Shown piece by piece: positions 45,678-55,830 of a DNA stretch of 64,000 nt (position 1 is its first letter; each line of letters starts with the position of its first letter). A model generated the notes under the pieces. It was given only the letters and a program-made list of their open reading frames with translations, searched no databases and was not told the origin of the DNA. A program made the translations under genes and the position numbers. The DNA comes from G051132615 sp051132615 (GTDB lineage Bacteria; Pseudomonadota; Gammaproteobacteria; Burkholderiales; Neisseriaceae): assembly GCF_051132615.1 (NCBI RefSeq), contig NZ_CP152375.1, positions 620,001-684,000 of the forward strand, given 5' to 3'.

Positions 45678-46805
45678 ATGTCTGACTCTCTTACGCTAGC
45701 AAAATCTTTAATCAGCGCACAATCAGTTACCCCCGATGATGCAGGTTGTCAAAATCTGATCAGCAACCGTTTACACAATTTAGGTTTTTCTATTGAATCT
45801 CTACGATTTGGTCAAACAGATAACCTTTGGGCTCGCCTTGGCAATAGTGGCCCTCTTTTATGTTTTGCTGGGCACACTGATGTTGTCCCCTCAGGAGACA
45901 CTAGTCGTTGGATCACGCCCCCTTTTGAACCAACCGAAAAAGACGGTTTTCTTTATGGCAGAGGTTCGGCTGATATGAAAAGCAGTATTGCTGCTTTTAT
46001 TTGTGCTTGCGAACGTTTCATTCAAACCAAGCCCAACTTTAATGGCAGCATTGCTTTTTTAATTACTTCTGATGAAGAAGGCGATGCACATGATGGTACA
46101 GTTAAAGTCGTGGATGTTTTAAAACAAAGAAACGAGTTAATCGATTACTGCATCGTAGGCGAACCGACATCTACAAAGACATTAGGTGACACAATTAAAA
46201 ATGGGCGACGTGGCTCTTTATCTGGCACATTAACCATTAACGGTAAACAAGGCCATATTGCTTACCCCCATTTGGCTAAAAACCCCATTCATTTAGCTAC
46301 CCCAGCATTACTGGAACTGACTCAAGAAAAATGGGATGATGGTAATGATTATTTTCCAGCAACCAGCTTTCAAATTTCTAATATTCATTCTGGTACAGGT
46401 GCCACCAATGTAATTCCTGGTGTCATCACCATTCAATTTAATTTTCGTTTTTCAACAGAACATACTGCCGCTTCACTCAAACAAAGAGTGCATGCTATTT
46501 TGGATAAGTCATCCTTAGATTATGATATTCAATGGCAATTATCAGGGAACCCTTTCATAACAGAAAAAGGTCAATTTACAGACATTGTATCGTCTGCCAT
46601 TTACGAGGTAACAAAGGTGACATCCGAGCTGTCCACAACAGGAGGGACATCTGATGGGCGCTTTATTAAAGATATTGCCAAAGAATTGGTTGAACTTGGG
46701 CCAAGTAACGCCACAATACATCAGGTTAATGAGTGTGTCCGTATTGAAGATATTGAACAATTAAGTCAAATCTACGAAAAAATCATGCATAAAATCTTTC
46801 AATAA
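45678..46805 (+). CDS. dapE: Succinyl-diaminopimelate desuccinylase
   Basis: The 375-residue M20 metallohydrolase has CFAGHTDVVPSGD (about 63-75) and GRGSADMKSSIAA (about 95-107) as zinc sites. ITSDEEGDAHDGT (about 129-141) holds the catalytic Glu. EPTSTKTLGD and GGTSDGRF are DapE-specific. It releases LL-diaminopimelate for lysine and peptidoglycan synthesis. A terminator follows. Confidence 0.96.
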   Translation: MSDSLTLAKSLISAQSVTPDDAGCQNLISNRLHNLGFSIESLRFGQTDNLWARLGNSGPLLCFAGHTDVVPSGDTSRWITPPFEPTEKDGFLYGRGSADMKSSIAAFICACERFIQTKPNFNGSIAFLITSDEEGDAHDGTVKVVDVLKQRNELIDYCIVGEPTSTKTLGDTIKNGRRGSLSGTLTINGKQGHIAYPHLAKNPIHLATPALLELTQEKWDDGNDYFPATSFQISNIHSGTGATNVIPGVITIQFNFRFSTEHTAASLKQRVHAILDKSSLDYDIQWQLSGNPFITEKGQFTDIVSSAIYEVTKVTSELSTTGGTSDGRFIKDIAKELVELGPSNATIHQVNECVRIEDIEQLSQIYEKIMHKIFQ

Positions 46806-46819
46806 CGACTCTTTTTTTA

Positions 46820-46857
46820 GACCATCATTTTATCAACATGATGGTCTTTTTATTTTT
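46820..46857 (+). terminator. Terminator after dapE
   Basis: GACCATCAT and ATGATGGTC form a hairpin followed by a long T run, 15 bases after the stop. Confidence 0.92.
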
Positions 46858-47060
46858 TCTATCAATTAAAAGCAAAAATTATCAATATATCTCTACAAAA
46901 AAACATAAAATTTAATATCATTAAAATCAAATAAATAAAATTTTCTTTTTATAAAACAATAGAAGTGTTTTTCTCTTTTGTTATATATTGGTGAACAACC
47001 ACATACAAAAAATCAGCATAAAAATTGATGTGGTCAATAAAAATAACATAGGAGAATTTT

Positions 47061-48365
47061 ATGTCCAGCCCCGCAGTTCAATACACAACAGAAGAAAAAA
47101 GAAAACGTATTTTTGCCATTGTCAGCGCCTCCTCCGGTAATCTCGTTGAATGGTTTGATTTTTATATTTATGCATTTTGCTCACTTTATTTTGCCAGTGC
47201 TTTTTTCCCCGATGGGGATGCCACCTCACAACTATTAAAAACAGCAGGTGTTTTTGCTGCTGGCTTCTTGATGCGCCCGATTGGTGGCTGGTTTTTTGGT
47301 CGTATTGCCGATCGCTATGGTCGAAAAAAATCAATGGTGACATCTATTTTAATGATGTGTGCAGGTTCTTTTATGATTGCTATTTTGCCCACCTATGAAA
47401 CCATTGGTGTGTTGGCACCATTCTTTTTATTAATAGCCCGTTTGATACAAGGGTTATCAGTTGGTGGTGAATATGGCACAACTGCAACCTATATGAGTGA
47501 AATCGCATTAAAGGGGAAAAAAGGATTTTTTTCCTCCTTTCAATATGTCACATTAATTGGTGGGCAACTACTTGCCGTATTGGTTATTGTGATTTTAGAG
47601 TTTACCTTAACACAAGAAAGCATTAAAGCATGGGGTTGGAGAATCCCCTTTTTTATTGGTTCTTTTGCGGCAATTATTTCTTTATTTTTAAGAAGAACAC
47701 TAAAAGAAACTACTACAGAAGAAACCCGTGCCAATAAAAATGCAGGTAGTTTAAAAGAGTTATTTTCCAAACACAGCGCGGCATTTTTTACCGTATTAGG
47801 TTATACCGCAGGTGGTTCACTGGCCTTTTATACATTTACAACCTATATGCAAAAATATTTGGTCAATACTTCTGGTATTGAAACCAAAACAGCAAGTTTG
47901 ATCATGACTGCTGCATTGTTTGTGTATATGCTTTTTCAACCATTATTTGGTATGCTTTCAGATAAAATTGGTCGGCGAGCCTCTATGATGTGGTTTGGTG
48001 CTTTAGGCACTTTATGCACATACCCCATTTTAATGGGGCTTAAAAATACACACAGCCCTGTTATGGCATTTGTTTTGATTATTATAGCTCTTGCTATTGT
48101 GAGTTTTTATACATCTATTGCAGGGATTGTTAAAGCAGAAATGTTCCCACCAGAAATCAGGGCTTTAGGAGTCGGTTTATCTTATGCCATTGCCAATGCT
48201 ATTTTCGGTGGTTCAGCAGAATTTGTTGCCTTAAGTTTTAAACAAGCCCAACTGGAAAATGGTTTTTATATCTATGTGAGCATTATGCTGGTTATTACCT
48301 TTCTAGTCAGTACGCGCTTACCTAAAAAGGCGGCTTATTTACACGAACACGATGACGAACATTAA
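47061..48365 (+). CDS. MFS metabolite:H+ symporter, KgtP-like
   Basis: The 434-residue protein shows about 12 helices. SGNLVEWFDFYIYAFCSLYF (about 22-41) and GRIADRYGRKKSM (about 80-92) are signatures of the MHS subfamily that holds the 2-oxoglutarate permease KgtP. A second loop, GMLSDKIGRRASM, lies in the C-terminal half. 2-oxoglutarate or a related acid is the likely substrate. AGGAGAA precedes the start. A hairpin follows the stop. Confidence 0.88.
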   Translation: MSSPAVQYTTEEKRKRIFAIVSASSGNLVEWFDFYIYAFCSLYFASAFFPDGDATSQLLKTAGVFAAGFLMRPIGGWFFGRIADRYGRKKSMVTSILMMCAGSFMIAILPTYETIGVLAPFFLLIARLIQGLSVGGEYGTTATYMSEIALKGKKGFFSSFQYVTLIGGQLLAVLVIVILEFTLTQESIKAWGWRIPFFIGSFAAIISLFLRRTLKETTTEETRANKNAGSLKELFSKHSAAFFTVLGYTAGGSLAFYTFTTYMQKYLVNTSGIETKTASLIMTAALFVYMLFQPLFGMLSDKIGRRASMMWFGALGTLCTYPILMGLKNTHSPVMAFVLIIIALAIVSFYTSIAGIVKAEMFPPEIRALGVGLSYAIANAIFGGSAEFVALSFKQAQLENGFYIYVSIMLVITFLVSTRLPKKAAYLHEHDDEH

Positions 48366-48379
48366 GAATAAATGCGCAC

Positions 48380-48419
48380 AAACATACCTATCGTCTTTTT
48401 TCTGACTATGGGTATGTTT
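48380..48419 (+). terminator. Terminator after the KgtP-like gene
   Basis: AAACATACC and GGTATGTTT pair across a T-rich loop and end in TTTT. A 60-codon frame at 48372 that crosses it is considered spurious. Confidence 0.65.
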
Positions 48420-48519
48420 TATATAGCTTCTCAATTAAAAATAAATCAAACAACATATAGGCAAATAGGTATTTTAAGCCTATACTGGGCGCTATTACAC
48501 AAAAATACACTGTCTGACT

Positions 48520-49494
48520 ATGAATATGAAATGGTTAAAAAAACTTTATATTGATCAATTCTTACTTATATTAATCTGTGTCGTGATCATTGCCTCTATT
48601 TTCCCCTGTAAAGGCCTCTACAAAACCATTTTCGAACAACTGACCAATATTGCTATTGCCTTATTGTTTTTTATGCATGGTGCCAAACTGCCCCGCTCTG
48701 CCATTTTGTCTGGACTGGGAAACTGGCGGCTGCATTGTATTATTTTTGCCAGCACCTTTATATTATTTCCCTTACTTGGCCTAACAATGCAAGTGCTCAC
48801 CCCAAACATTCTTTCTGAGCCTTTATATTTAGGTTTTTTATATTTATGTGCTTTACCCGCAACAGTACAATCTGCAATAGCCTTTACTTCTGTAGCCAAA
48901 GGCAATGTTGCTGCGGCTATTTGCAGTGCTTCTGCTTCCAGTATTTTAGGTATATTTTTATCCCCAATCTTAGTTGGCCTGTTAATGCACACTCAAGGAG
49001 CAACGACAGATACAACAGATGCCATATTATCCATTATGGTCAAATTAATGCTTCCATTTATATTGGGTCATTTATCTCGCCCATTGACTGCCGGTTGGAT
49101 TGCAAAACACATAAAACTTGTGAATAAAACAGATCGTTCTTCCATTTTATTAGTCGTCTATGTTGCTTTTAGTGATGCCGTTGTTAATGGTATATGGCAT
49201 CAAGTCAATTTTTGGTCTTTATTGGTTATATTGTTATGTTCAGTATTATTGCTCGCTGTTGTGCTATTATGTACCACTTATGGGGCAAGGTTATTGGGGT
49301 TCAATAAAGAAGATGAAATTACCATTGTTTTTTGTGGTTCAAAAAAGAGTTTGGCAAATGGTATTCCCATGGCAAATGTACTTTTCCCCGCATCCGCTAT
49401 TGGTTTAATGGTCTTACCTTTAATGATTTTTCACCAGTTACAATTAATGGTTTGCGCTGTACTTGCTGCTCATTATGCAAAAAGAGAGTCTTAA
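48520..49494 (+). CDS. BASS/SLC10A7-like membrane transporter
   Basis: The 324-residue protein has about ten helices. LCALPATVQSAIAFTSVAKGNVAAA (split, about 108-132) and FCGSKKSLANGIPMANVLFP (about 267-286) are the bile-acid-symporter-like patterns of the YfeH/SLC10A7 branch. The substrate is unknown. It differs clearly from the BASS protein at 34997, so they are not a recent duplication. Confidence 0.85.
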   Translation: MNMKWLKKLYIDQFLLILICVVIIASIFPCKGLYKTIFEQLTNIAIALLFFMHGAKLPRSAILSGLGNWRLHCIIFASTFILFPLLGLTMQVLTPNILSEPLYLGFLYLCALPATVQSAIAFTSVAKGNVAAAICSASASSILGIFLSPILVGLLMHTQGATTDTTDAILSIMVKLMLPFILGHLSRPLTAGWIAKHIKLVNKTDRSSILLVVYVAFSDAVVNGIWHQVNFWSLLVILLCSVLLLAVVLLCTTYGARLLGFNKEDEITIVFCGSKKSLANGIPMANVLFPASAIGLMVLPLMIFHQLQLMVCAVLAAHYAKRES

Positions 49495-49617
49495 AAGTGC
49501 TTTCTATTCAGCTAATATAAACATTATAATAAAGAAACAAGCTATCTGTTATGAGGCAGGTAAAAATACTTTACGAAAAAAATTTAAAGCTTTTATAGAA
49601 AAACATCCCAATAAAAT

Positions 49618-50481
49618 ATGCATCACTTAAACACAAATGAACTCTTTTATTATGGCAGCTTCCTTGCCATACCTTACTTCCTCTGGTTATGTTATCGTTT
49701 AAAAAATCAACCCAATATCATTAATCTACTTTTATTTACTCTAGGGACTCTTTTTATCTGGTCTCGCTTTATTGAACCACAATTACTGCTAACCAAACAC
49801 ACCACTATTGCCAATACTCACATAAAAGCAGATATTTTACTGGTTGCTGATTTACATATTGGTGCCTACAAGAGTACACATTACTTAGAACGCTTGGTTA
49901 ATAAGATAAATGCCACACCAGCACAATTTAACATCATCGCAGGTGATTTTATCTATGCAGCTAACCCAGATAATTTGAACCAACTACTGGCGCCTTTAGC
50001 AAAACTCAACCGCCCAACGTATATTGTATTGGGTAACCACGATACCCATACACCAAAACTCAACTCTGTCTTAACAAAATTCAATTTAATCAATATAGAA
50101 CAAAAAATCATTGATATGCCTACTTATCAATTAGCAGGCGTAGGCGACCGCTGGAATTTAGGGGATGATCCTCAATTTCTTGAGCAATCATCAGACCAAC
50201 CCATATTAATGGTTGCTCATAACCCTGATAGTGCAGTTATGTTTGACCCTAAAAAAGTCACCTTGGTTCTTGCAGGTCACACACATTGTGGACAAATTCG
50301 TATCCCTTTTATCTATGAAAAAGTCATTCCTTCAGAGTATGGTTTTAATTGTTTATTAGAAACAACCAAGACAGATAAAGGCATAATGAAAGTATTTATT
50401 ACAAGGGGAATAGGTGAAATTGGTTTACCCATGCGTTTATTTAACCCGCCTACAATTGATGTATTACACCTGGCACCATAA
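49618..50481 (+). CDS. Membrane-anchored metallophosphoesterase (YkuE/YaeI-like)
   Basis: The 287-residue protein has one or two N-terminal helices (about 8-55), then a calcineurin-like domain: VADLHIGAYKS (about 79-89), AGDFIYA, LGNHDTH (about 139-145), VAHNPDS and AGHTHCGQIRIP (about 219-230). All metal motifs (D-x-H, GD, GNHD, H, GHxH) are present. YkuE/YaeI-type members are envelope-facing phosphodiesterases with lipid-related substrates. Its 3' hairpin is shared with the convergent MerR-like gene. Confidence 0.9.
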   Translation: MHHLNTNELFYYGSFLAIPYFLWLCYRLKNQPNIINLLLFTLGTLFIWSRFIEPQLLLTKHTTIANTHIKADILLVADLHIGAYKSTHYLERLVNKINATPAQFNIIAGDFIYAANPDNLNQLLAPLAKLNRPTYIVLGNHDTHTPKLNSVLTKFNLINIEQKIIDMPTYQLAGVGDRWNLGDDPQFLEQSSDQPILMVAHNPDSAVMFDPKKVTLVLAGHTHCGQIRIPFIYEKVIPSEYGFNCLLETTKTDKGIMKVFITRGIGEIGLPMRLFNPPTIDVLHLAP

Positions 50482-50518
50482 AAATGCTTAGCATATTTAT
50501 CCCATAAGAAAATAAAGA

Positions 50519-50557
50519 AAAAGCCCATTCTAAATAATATTTAAAATGGGCTTAAAA
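50519..50557. terminator. Bidirectional terminator
   Basis: AAGCCCATT and AATGGGCTT form a hairpin with A/T tracts on both sides, between the stops at 50481 and 50606. Confidence 0.8.
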
Positions 50558-50605
50558 CAATGTTTACTTACAATTGTATTTTATAAAAACAAACCTAAGA
50601 AATAT

Positions 50606-50929
50606 TCAATGAGCGTAATTTTGTAATCTTTGCAAAATGACGGCCAGTCGGTTACTCACTTCCTGGGCACTTAAAGCAACTTGCTCAGTTAAACCTTCTT
50701 GCCCTTGTAAAAAAGAGTCTACAGGAGGCTGAAAAGTTGCACTAAGCTTTCTTAATAAGAACACATCCTGACGTGAATAAGTATTGCCCCCTTTTCCAAG
50801 CACAATACCATGTTGATTTTGCCATTCAACAAAAACGTCCGTTTCTATTTGGGCAAGTTGACATAACTCGTCCAAAGAGAAATAGCGTTTTAACGGAACA
50901 GCAGGAAAATCAACGTTTAGCTTTGTCAT
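50606..50929 (-). CDS. Small MerR-like winged-helix protein
   Basis: About 107 residues from ATG 50929, 20 bases inside the 3' end of ihfA; the longer frame to 50968 lies wholly in ihfA. FSLDELCQLAQIETDVFVEWQ (split) and YSRQDVFLLRKL form a MerR-type helix-turn-helix. The partner domain is short and has no ligand motif. A small MerR-like gene after ihfA occurs in many gammaproteobacteria. Role unknown. Confidence 0.78.
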   Translation of the reverse strand: MTKLNVDFPAVPLKRYFSLDELCQLAQIETDVFVEWQNQHGIVLGKGGNTYSRQDVFLLRKLSATFQPPVDSFLQGQEGLTEQVALSAQEVSNRLAVILQRLQNYAH

Positions 50930-51212
50930 GATAGTTCTCAACCATGCCTTTAAGTTTTTGACTTGCATGAAAAGTCACTACACGGCGTGCACTGATTGCC
51001 ACTTCTTCCCCAGTTTTAGGATTACGGCCTGGGCGTTGTGGTTTATCACGTAATTGAAAATTACCAAAACCAGAAATTTTTACTTCTTCTTTATTTTCCA
51101 ATGCTTGGCGAATTTCTTCAAAAAATGCCTCGACTATTTCTTTAGCCGCAACTTTACTTACATTGGCTTTTTCACATAGAACTTCTGCAAGTTCTGCTTT
51201 GGTTAAAGTCAT
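50910..51212 (-). CDS. ihfA: Integration host factor alpha subunit
   Basis: The 100-residue HU/IHF-fold protein contains KISGFGNFQLRDKPQRPGRN (about 46-65), with the intercalating Pro in the arm, followed by PKTGEEVAISARRVVTF. It bends DNA as IhfA/IhfB in recombination, replication and transcription. It lies 82 bases downstream of pheT on the same strand, the standard pheST-ihfA arrangement. AAGGATC precedes the start. Confidence 0.96.
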   Translation of the reverse strand: MTLTKAELAEVLCEKANVSKVAAKEIVEAFFEEIRQALENKEEVKISGFGNFQLRDKPQRPGRNPKTGEEVAISARRVVTFHASQKLKGMVENYHDKAKR

Positions 51213-51294
51213 TTCAGATCCTTCTTAAATTAATGGCGTATTATCACGCAAAACTATCTATTTACTCAATACTTTAGTGTTATTTTTCGTTATT

Positions 51295-53658
51295 TTAAGC
51301 ACGAAGCGTTGCACCTATACCCTGAGCTGCAACAATCAACCTTTGAATAACCTCATCAATTTCTTCATCAGACAATGTTTTATCCATTGCCTGTAAACGT
51401 ATTTTCACAGCCAAGCTTTTCATGTTTTCAGGAACACCTTGACCTTGATACACGTCAAATAAAGCAATCTCTTGCACAAGATCACTATTTGCTGCATCAG
51501 ATAAACAATTGATTAATTGTGCCGATTCAATGCTTTCTGGGAGCACAAAGGCTAAGTCCCTGCGTACTGGTTGAAACTTCGATACTGCAGAAAATGTCAC
51601 TTTATCTTGTTGTAAAACAGCGAATAAGTCTACTTCAAATACAATAGGTGCCTGACTCAAATCATATTTTTGCAACCATTGTGGATGTAACTCCCCAATA
51701 AAACCTATTTTTTCCTCATTCAAAAAAATCTCTGCGGTTCTACCTGGATGCAATGCTGGGTGTTTTGCTGTCTTAAAAACCAACGTTTTTGGTGCAAATA
51801 AACTTTCTATATCTGCTTTTACATCAAAAAAATCAACTTTTCTTGTCGCCTCAGCCCATTGTTCTGGTCGAACAGAACCAAAAGCCAAGCCGCCCAGTTT
51901 TTCAACCTGAACAAATGTGCCATTTTCTAACTTATTAAAGACTCTAGCAACCTCAAATAACCTGACCCTTGTTTGCTTACGGTTCAAATTGTACGATAGG
52001 GTCTGAATAAAACCACCAACTAAAGTAGAACGCATAACGCTCATTTGGCTGGCAATAGGGTTTTGTAAACGGATAGGGTGTAAATTACCCGCAAAATCCT
52101 TTTCCCATTGTTCATCTACAAATGCGTAACTGACAATTTCCTGATAATCTCTTGCTGCCATTGAACAATAAATATCAAAGCGTTTTTTCTGTGTTTCTGG
52201 TAACGCTAACATAGCCAATTGCGCATTAGGAAACCGTTCTGGTATATTTTCATAGCCATATACTCGGCCAACTTCCTCAATAATATCCTCTTCAAGAGCA
52301 ATATCAAAACGAAAACTTGGTGAAGTCACCATTAACTGTTGATTATCAGTTTGTTTTGGCGCTAACCCTAAACGGGTCAAAATATCCATCACTTGTTTTT
52401 GTTCAACGGTGACACCCAATATCTGATTAATTCGCCCAAAACGCACAGTAACCTGTTTTTGTTCAGGTAATTGACCTTCTGCATGAACAACTGGTGCTAC
52501 TTGCCCACCACAAATGTCTATCAATAATGCTGTTGCGCGCTCAATGGCTTCTTCTTGCACAGCAAAATCAACGCCTCGCTCAAATCTGAAAGAGGAGTCT
52601 GAACCAAAACCATACTGTCTGGATTTACCTGAAATAATATCTGGACTAAAAAATGCCGATTCTAATAAAACATCTTGTGTTTGCTCTGTCACAGCACTGG
52701 CTGCGCCACCCATTAAACCAGCAAGAGCCAAGACTTTCTGATCATCAGCAATAACCAATGTATCGCTGCTTAAAACAACTTCTTTTTCATTTAAACACAA
52801 TAACTGCTCAGCTTCTTTTGCCATACGAACATGGATCGCACCAGATATTTTATCCAGATCAAATGCATGCATAGGTTGACCAAGCTCTAACATCACATAA
52901 TTGGTCACATCCACAATAGCGCTGATGCTGCGCAATCCAGAACGTTCTAAGCGTTGTTTCATCCAATCAGGTGTTTGGGCTTTCGCATTGACACCTTTAA
53001 CAATTCGCCCCAAATAACGGCCACACGCTTCTTTTGCGTCAAGATGAATAGAAACTTTATCTTGACAGGTAACTTTAACTGGTTCAAAAACAGGTTGTTG
53101 AACATCTTTTTGTAACAAAGCCCCCACTTCACGGGCAATGCCCTTAATACTCAGGCAATCTGCTCGATTAGGGGTAATTTTTAGCGTAAAAAGCGTGTCA
53201 TCTAAATTCAAGTATGTACGCAAATTAACACCAACAGGTGCATCTTGCGATAAAATCAACAAACCATCCACATCTTCGGGCAAACCAAGTTCTTTAGCTG
53301 AACACAGCATCCCATTAGATTCAATGCCCCTCATTTTAGTAGGCTTAATGGCAAAATCATTTGGTAAGAGTGCGCCACTTAAGGCACAAGGCACTTTAAC
53401 GCCAACAGCCACATTGGGGGCACCACATACAATTTGCACAACCTCTTGTCCAGTATTTACCTGAGCAACGCGTAATCTGTCTGCATTTGGATGTGGTTCT
53501 AATTGCTCAACATAACCGACTACTACATTTGTAAAGTCAGGCGCAACCGTATTGCACTCCTCAACTTCTAAGCCTGCCATGGTCAGTACATGCGCCATTT
53601 TTTCTACATCCAGTTCAGGATTGACCCATGTTTTTAACCAGTCATAAGAAAACTGCAT
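51295..53658 (-). CDS. pheT: Phenylalanine-tRNA ligase beta subunit
   Basis: The 787-residue protein is full length. A tRNA-binding OB domain (about 39-150, VVGYVEQLEPHPNADRLRVA), B3/B4 editing region (KSRQYGFGSDSSFRFERGVD near 347-366) and B5 domain are present. A C-terminal ferredoxin-like anticodon-binding domain starts around FSAVSKFQPVRRDLAFV. It pairs with PheS as an alpha2-beta2 enzyme. It starts 11 bases after pheS. No leader peptide of the pheM kind lies upstream of pheS here. Confidence 0.97.
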   Translation of the reverse strand: MQFSYDWLKTWVNPELDVEKMAHVLTMAGLEVEECNTVAPDFTNVVVGYVEQLEPHPNADRLRVAQVNTGQEVVQIVCGAPNVAVGVKVPCALSGALLPNDFAIKPTKMRGIESNGMLCSAKELGLPEDVDGLLILSQDAPVGVNLRTYLNLDDTLFTLKITPNRADCLSIKGIAREVGALLQKDVQQPVFEPVKVTCQDKVSIHLDAKEACGRYLGRIVKGVNAKAQTPDWMKQRLERSGLRSISAIVDVTNYVMLELGQPMHAFDLDKISGAIHVRMAKEAEQLLCLNEKEVVLSSDTLVIADDQKVLALAGLMGGAASAVTEQTQDVLLESAFFSPDIISGKSRQYGFGSDSSFRFERGVDFAVQEEAIERATALLIDICGGQVAPVVHAEGQLPEQKQVTVRFGRINQILGVTVEQKQVMDILTRLGLAPKQTDNQQLMVTSPSFRFDIALEEDIIEEVGRVYGYENIPERFPNAQLAMLALPETQKKRFDIYCSMAARDYQEIVSYAFVDEQWEKDFAGNLHPIRLQNPIASQMSVMRSTLVGGFIQTLSYNLNRKQTRVRLFEVARVFNKLENGTFVQVEKLGGLAFGSVRPEQWAEATRKVDFFDVKADIESLFAPKTLVFKTAKHPALHPGRTAEIFLNEEKIGFIGELHPQWLQKYDLSQAPIVFEVDLFAVLQQDKVTFSAVSKFQPVRRDLAFVLPESIESAQLINCLSDAANSDLVQEIALFDVYQGQGVPENMKSLAVKIRLQAMDKTLSDEEIDEVIQRLIVAAQGIGATLRA

Positions 53659-53669
53659 TTTTCTATCCT

Positions 53670-54653
53670 TTACTGAAACTGTTTTAAGAAATTTAAATCA
53701 TTGTCAAAGAAAAGACGTAGGTCATTAACGCCATAACGCAACATAGCAAAACGATCTATTCCCATTCCAAAAGCAAAACCTGTATAGCGCTCAGAATCTA
53801 TATTGACATTTTTTAACACATTTGGATGAACCATGCCACATCCACCGACTTCCAACCAGCCTTTTTCGCCTAAAATATCAACTTCAGCTGACGGTTCAGT
53901 AAAAGGGAAAAAAGACGGACGAAAACGTACTTGTAGATCGTCACGCTCAAAAAAACGACGAATAAAATCAGTTAATGTTGCTTTTAAATCCGCGAAACTA
54001 ACGCCTTCTTCAATCCACAATCCTTCCATTTGATGAAACATTGGAGAATGTGTGGCATCCGAATCAACACGATAAACCCGTCCAGGTGCAATCAGTTTGA
54101 TTGGCGGTTCATGATCCAACATATAACGTACCTGAATGGGGGATGTATGAGTACGCAATACATCTCCATTTTCCACATAAAATGTGTCTTGCATGGCACG
54201 GGCAGGATGATTTTCTGGAATATTTAATGCCTGAAAATTATAAAAATCTTGTTCAATTTCTGGACCATCGCCCACAGTAAAACCAACACTATGAAAAAGT
54301 TCAACAAATCTGGCTAACGTTAAGGTAACCGGATGCAATCCTAAGTGTGAGCTTCCTCTACCAGGCAAAGTCACATCCAATGCTTCAGAAGCCAATTGCA
54401 ACTCAAGCTTCGCTAAATTCAACGCTTCTTTTTTTGCATTGAGCGCGCCAACAAAAATATCTTTACCCTGATTAATATGAGCACCTAAGCTTTTGCGCTC
54501 TTCAGCAGAACATTTACCCAATGTTTTTAACAATTCTGTGATCGAACCATTTTTTCCTAAATAGTTTGCTTTAACCAGTTCTAATTCATTCAAATCTGTT
54601 ACAGAATCAACTTGCGCAAGCGCTTGCGCCAATATTGTGTCAATTGAACTCAT
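53670..54653 (-). CDS. pheS: Phenylalanine-tRNA ligase alpha subunit
   Basis: The 327-residue class II synthetase has an N-terminal coiled coil (about 1-85), HPARAMQDTFYV (about 154-165), the motif-2 region GRVYRVDSDATHSPMFHQMEG (split) and motif 3 FAFGMGIDRFAMLRYG (about 297-312). It is the catalytic subunit with PheT. Upstream are about 100 AT-rich bases and a terminator for the preceding unit. No aromatic leader peptide was found there. Confidence 0.97.
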   Translation of the reverse strand: MSSIDTILAQALAQVDSVTDLNELELVKANYLGKNGSITELLKTLGKCSAEERKSLGAHINQGKDIFVGALNAKKEALNLAKLELQLASEALDVTLPGRGSSHLGLHPVTLTLARFVELFHSVGFTVGDGPEIEQDFYNFQALNIPENHPARAMQDTFYVENGDVLRTHTSPIQVRYMLDHEPPIKLIAPGRVYRVDSDATHSPMFHQMEGLWIEEGVSFADLKATLTDFIRRFFERDDLQVRFRPSFFPFTEPSAEVDILGEKGWLEVGGCGMVHPNVLKNVNIDSERYTGFAFGMGIDRFAMLRYGVNDLRLFFDNDLNFLKQFQ

Positions 54654-54767
54654 ATTATATTTTCTTCTGTCAAATAAAAAAATTGTAGCCGTAAATTATA
54701 ACATGAAGAGAAACACTCAGCCTGTACCTACATAAAATAAAAATATAAATAAGAAAAAGGCAACAAT

Positions 54768-54804
54768 AAAAATGACAGTGTTTAATATGAAACACTGTCA
54801 TTTT
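54768..54804 (-). terminator. Terminator after the aquaglyceroporin gene
   Basis: AAAATGACAGTGTTT and AAACACTGTCATTTT form a long perfect stem with a 6-base loop and T tracts. It lies 12 bases past the stop at 54817. Confidence 0.9.
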
Positions 54805-54816
54805 ACAAAAACAAAG

Positions 54817-55536
54817 CTAATTAAAACCCCAATTCACAAATGCAGCACGTACCAAAACAGCAACAATAGCGCCAACAATAGGAGCGAATACGGGAATCCA
54901 TGCATATCCCCAATCAGAAGATCCCTTTCCTTTAATGGGAAATAAAGCATGAAAAAGCCTTGGACCTAAATCACGCGCTGGATTTAACGCATAACCAGTT
55001 GTACCCCCTAAAGACAAACCAATCCCCATTAATAAACAACCAATAGCAATAGGGTTTAAGCCTTGAACAAACTCGGCGGCACCAATAACCAAAACACCAT
55101 AAACCAAGATAAACGTCCCTACTGCTTCACAAAAGAAATTTGAAGGTGTATTGCGTATAGCAGGGCCTGTTGAAAATGAAGCCAATTTCAAGCCAACATC
55201 TTCAGTTAAGTTAAAATGAGGTAAAAAATACAAATAAACAGCAGCACCGCCACAAAAAGCACCTGCTAACTGTGCAACAACATATCCTGCAACCAAACTT
55301 GAGTCAAAACTCCCTCCTATGGCTAAAGCAATAGTCAAAGCGGGATTAAAATGTGCACCACTAATATGTCCAAAACCATAAATACATAAAGTCAATGCAA
55401 TCCCCCAAGCAAAAGCAATCACCACCCAACCTGCACCTTCAGCCTTAGAGTTTTTTAATAAAACATTCGCAACACTTGCATTACCAAGAAACACCAACAA
55501 CATTGTCCCTAAAAATTCTCCAACATAAGCACTCAT
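54817..55536 (-). CDS. Aquaglyceroporin (glycerol facilitator-like MIP channel)
   Basis: About 239 residues from ATG 55536, with AGGAGGTG 5 bases upstream; the frame to 55611 is not supported. Six helices are visible with two NPA loops, HISGAHFNPALT (about 63-74) and GYALNPARDLG (about 189-199). Asp after the second NPAR marks GlpF-type glycerol channels, not water-specific ones. It has no glpK beside it but could serve the kinase at 43992. It interrupts the rplT-pheS interval found in relatives. Confidence 0.88.
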   Translation of the reverse strand: MSAYVGEFLGTMLLVFLGNASVANVLLKNSKAEGAGWVVIAFAWGIALTLCIYGFGHISGAHFNPALTIALAIGGSFDSSLVAGYVVAQLAGAFCGGAAVYLYFLPHFNLTEDVGLKLASFSTGPAIRNTPSNFFCEAVGTFILVYGVLVIGAAEFVQGLNPIAIGCLLMGIGLSLGGTTGYALNPARDLGPRLFHALFPIKGKGSSDWGYAWIPVFAPIVGAIVAVLVRAAFVNWGFN

Positions 55537-55783
55537 GACGACACCTCCTAAAGAAACCACATTAGAAATAAACTGGCTATTCTTTATTAAATTTGTTCGT
55601 AACTTGCTCAATAATTTAGATAAATAGGTAAATTTAGATAATTACATTAAGATATTTATGAATAACAAATTAGTCAATTTGTTTATCAAAAGATATTGAC
55701 ACCTATCAAATAGTTTTAAACTTCAACACCAATTGAATATATTTATAGATAATAAAACAACAATTCTGTTATCAGAAACAAAA

Positions 55784-55809
55784 AAGGAGGCATTAGCCTC
55801 CTTTTTCTT
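55784..55809 (-). terminator. Terminator after rplT
   Basis: AAAGGAGGC-ATTA-GCCTCCTTT forms a compact hairpin with a T run on the minus strand, 22 bases past the rplT stop. Confidence 0.92.
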
Positions 55810-55830
55810 AAATTTTTATACAATCAAGTT

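Noticed and set aside
48372..48554. 60-codon plus-strand frame after the KgtP-like gene
   Set aside because: It crosses a terminator hairpin and overlaps the next gene; it has no ribosome site and no coherent domain.
53670..54760. PheM-like leader peptide upstream of pheS
   Set aside because: The region before pheS on the minus strand has no aromatic-rich short frame or GC-rich attenuator; the only such leader is at 40076.
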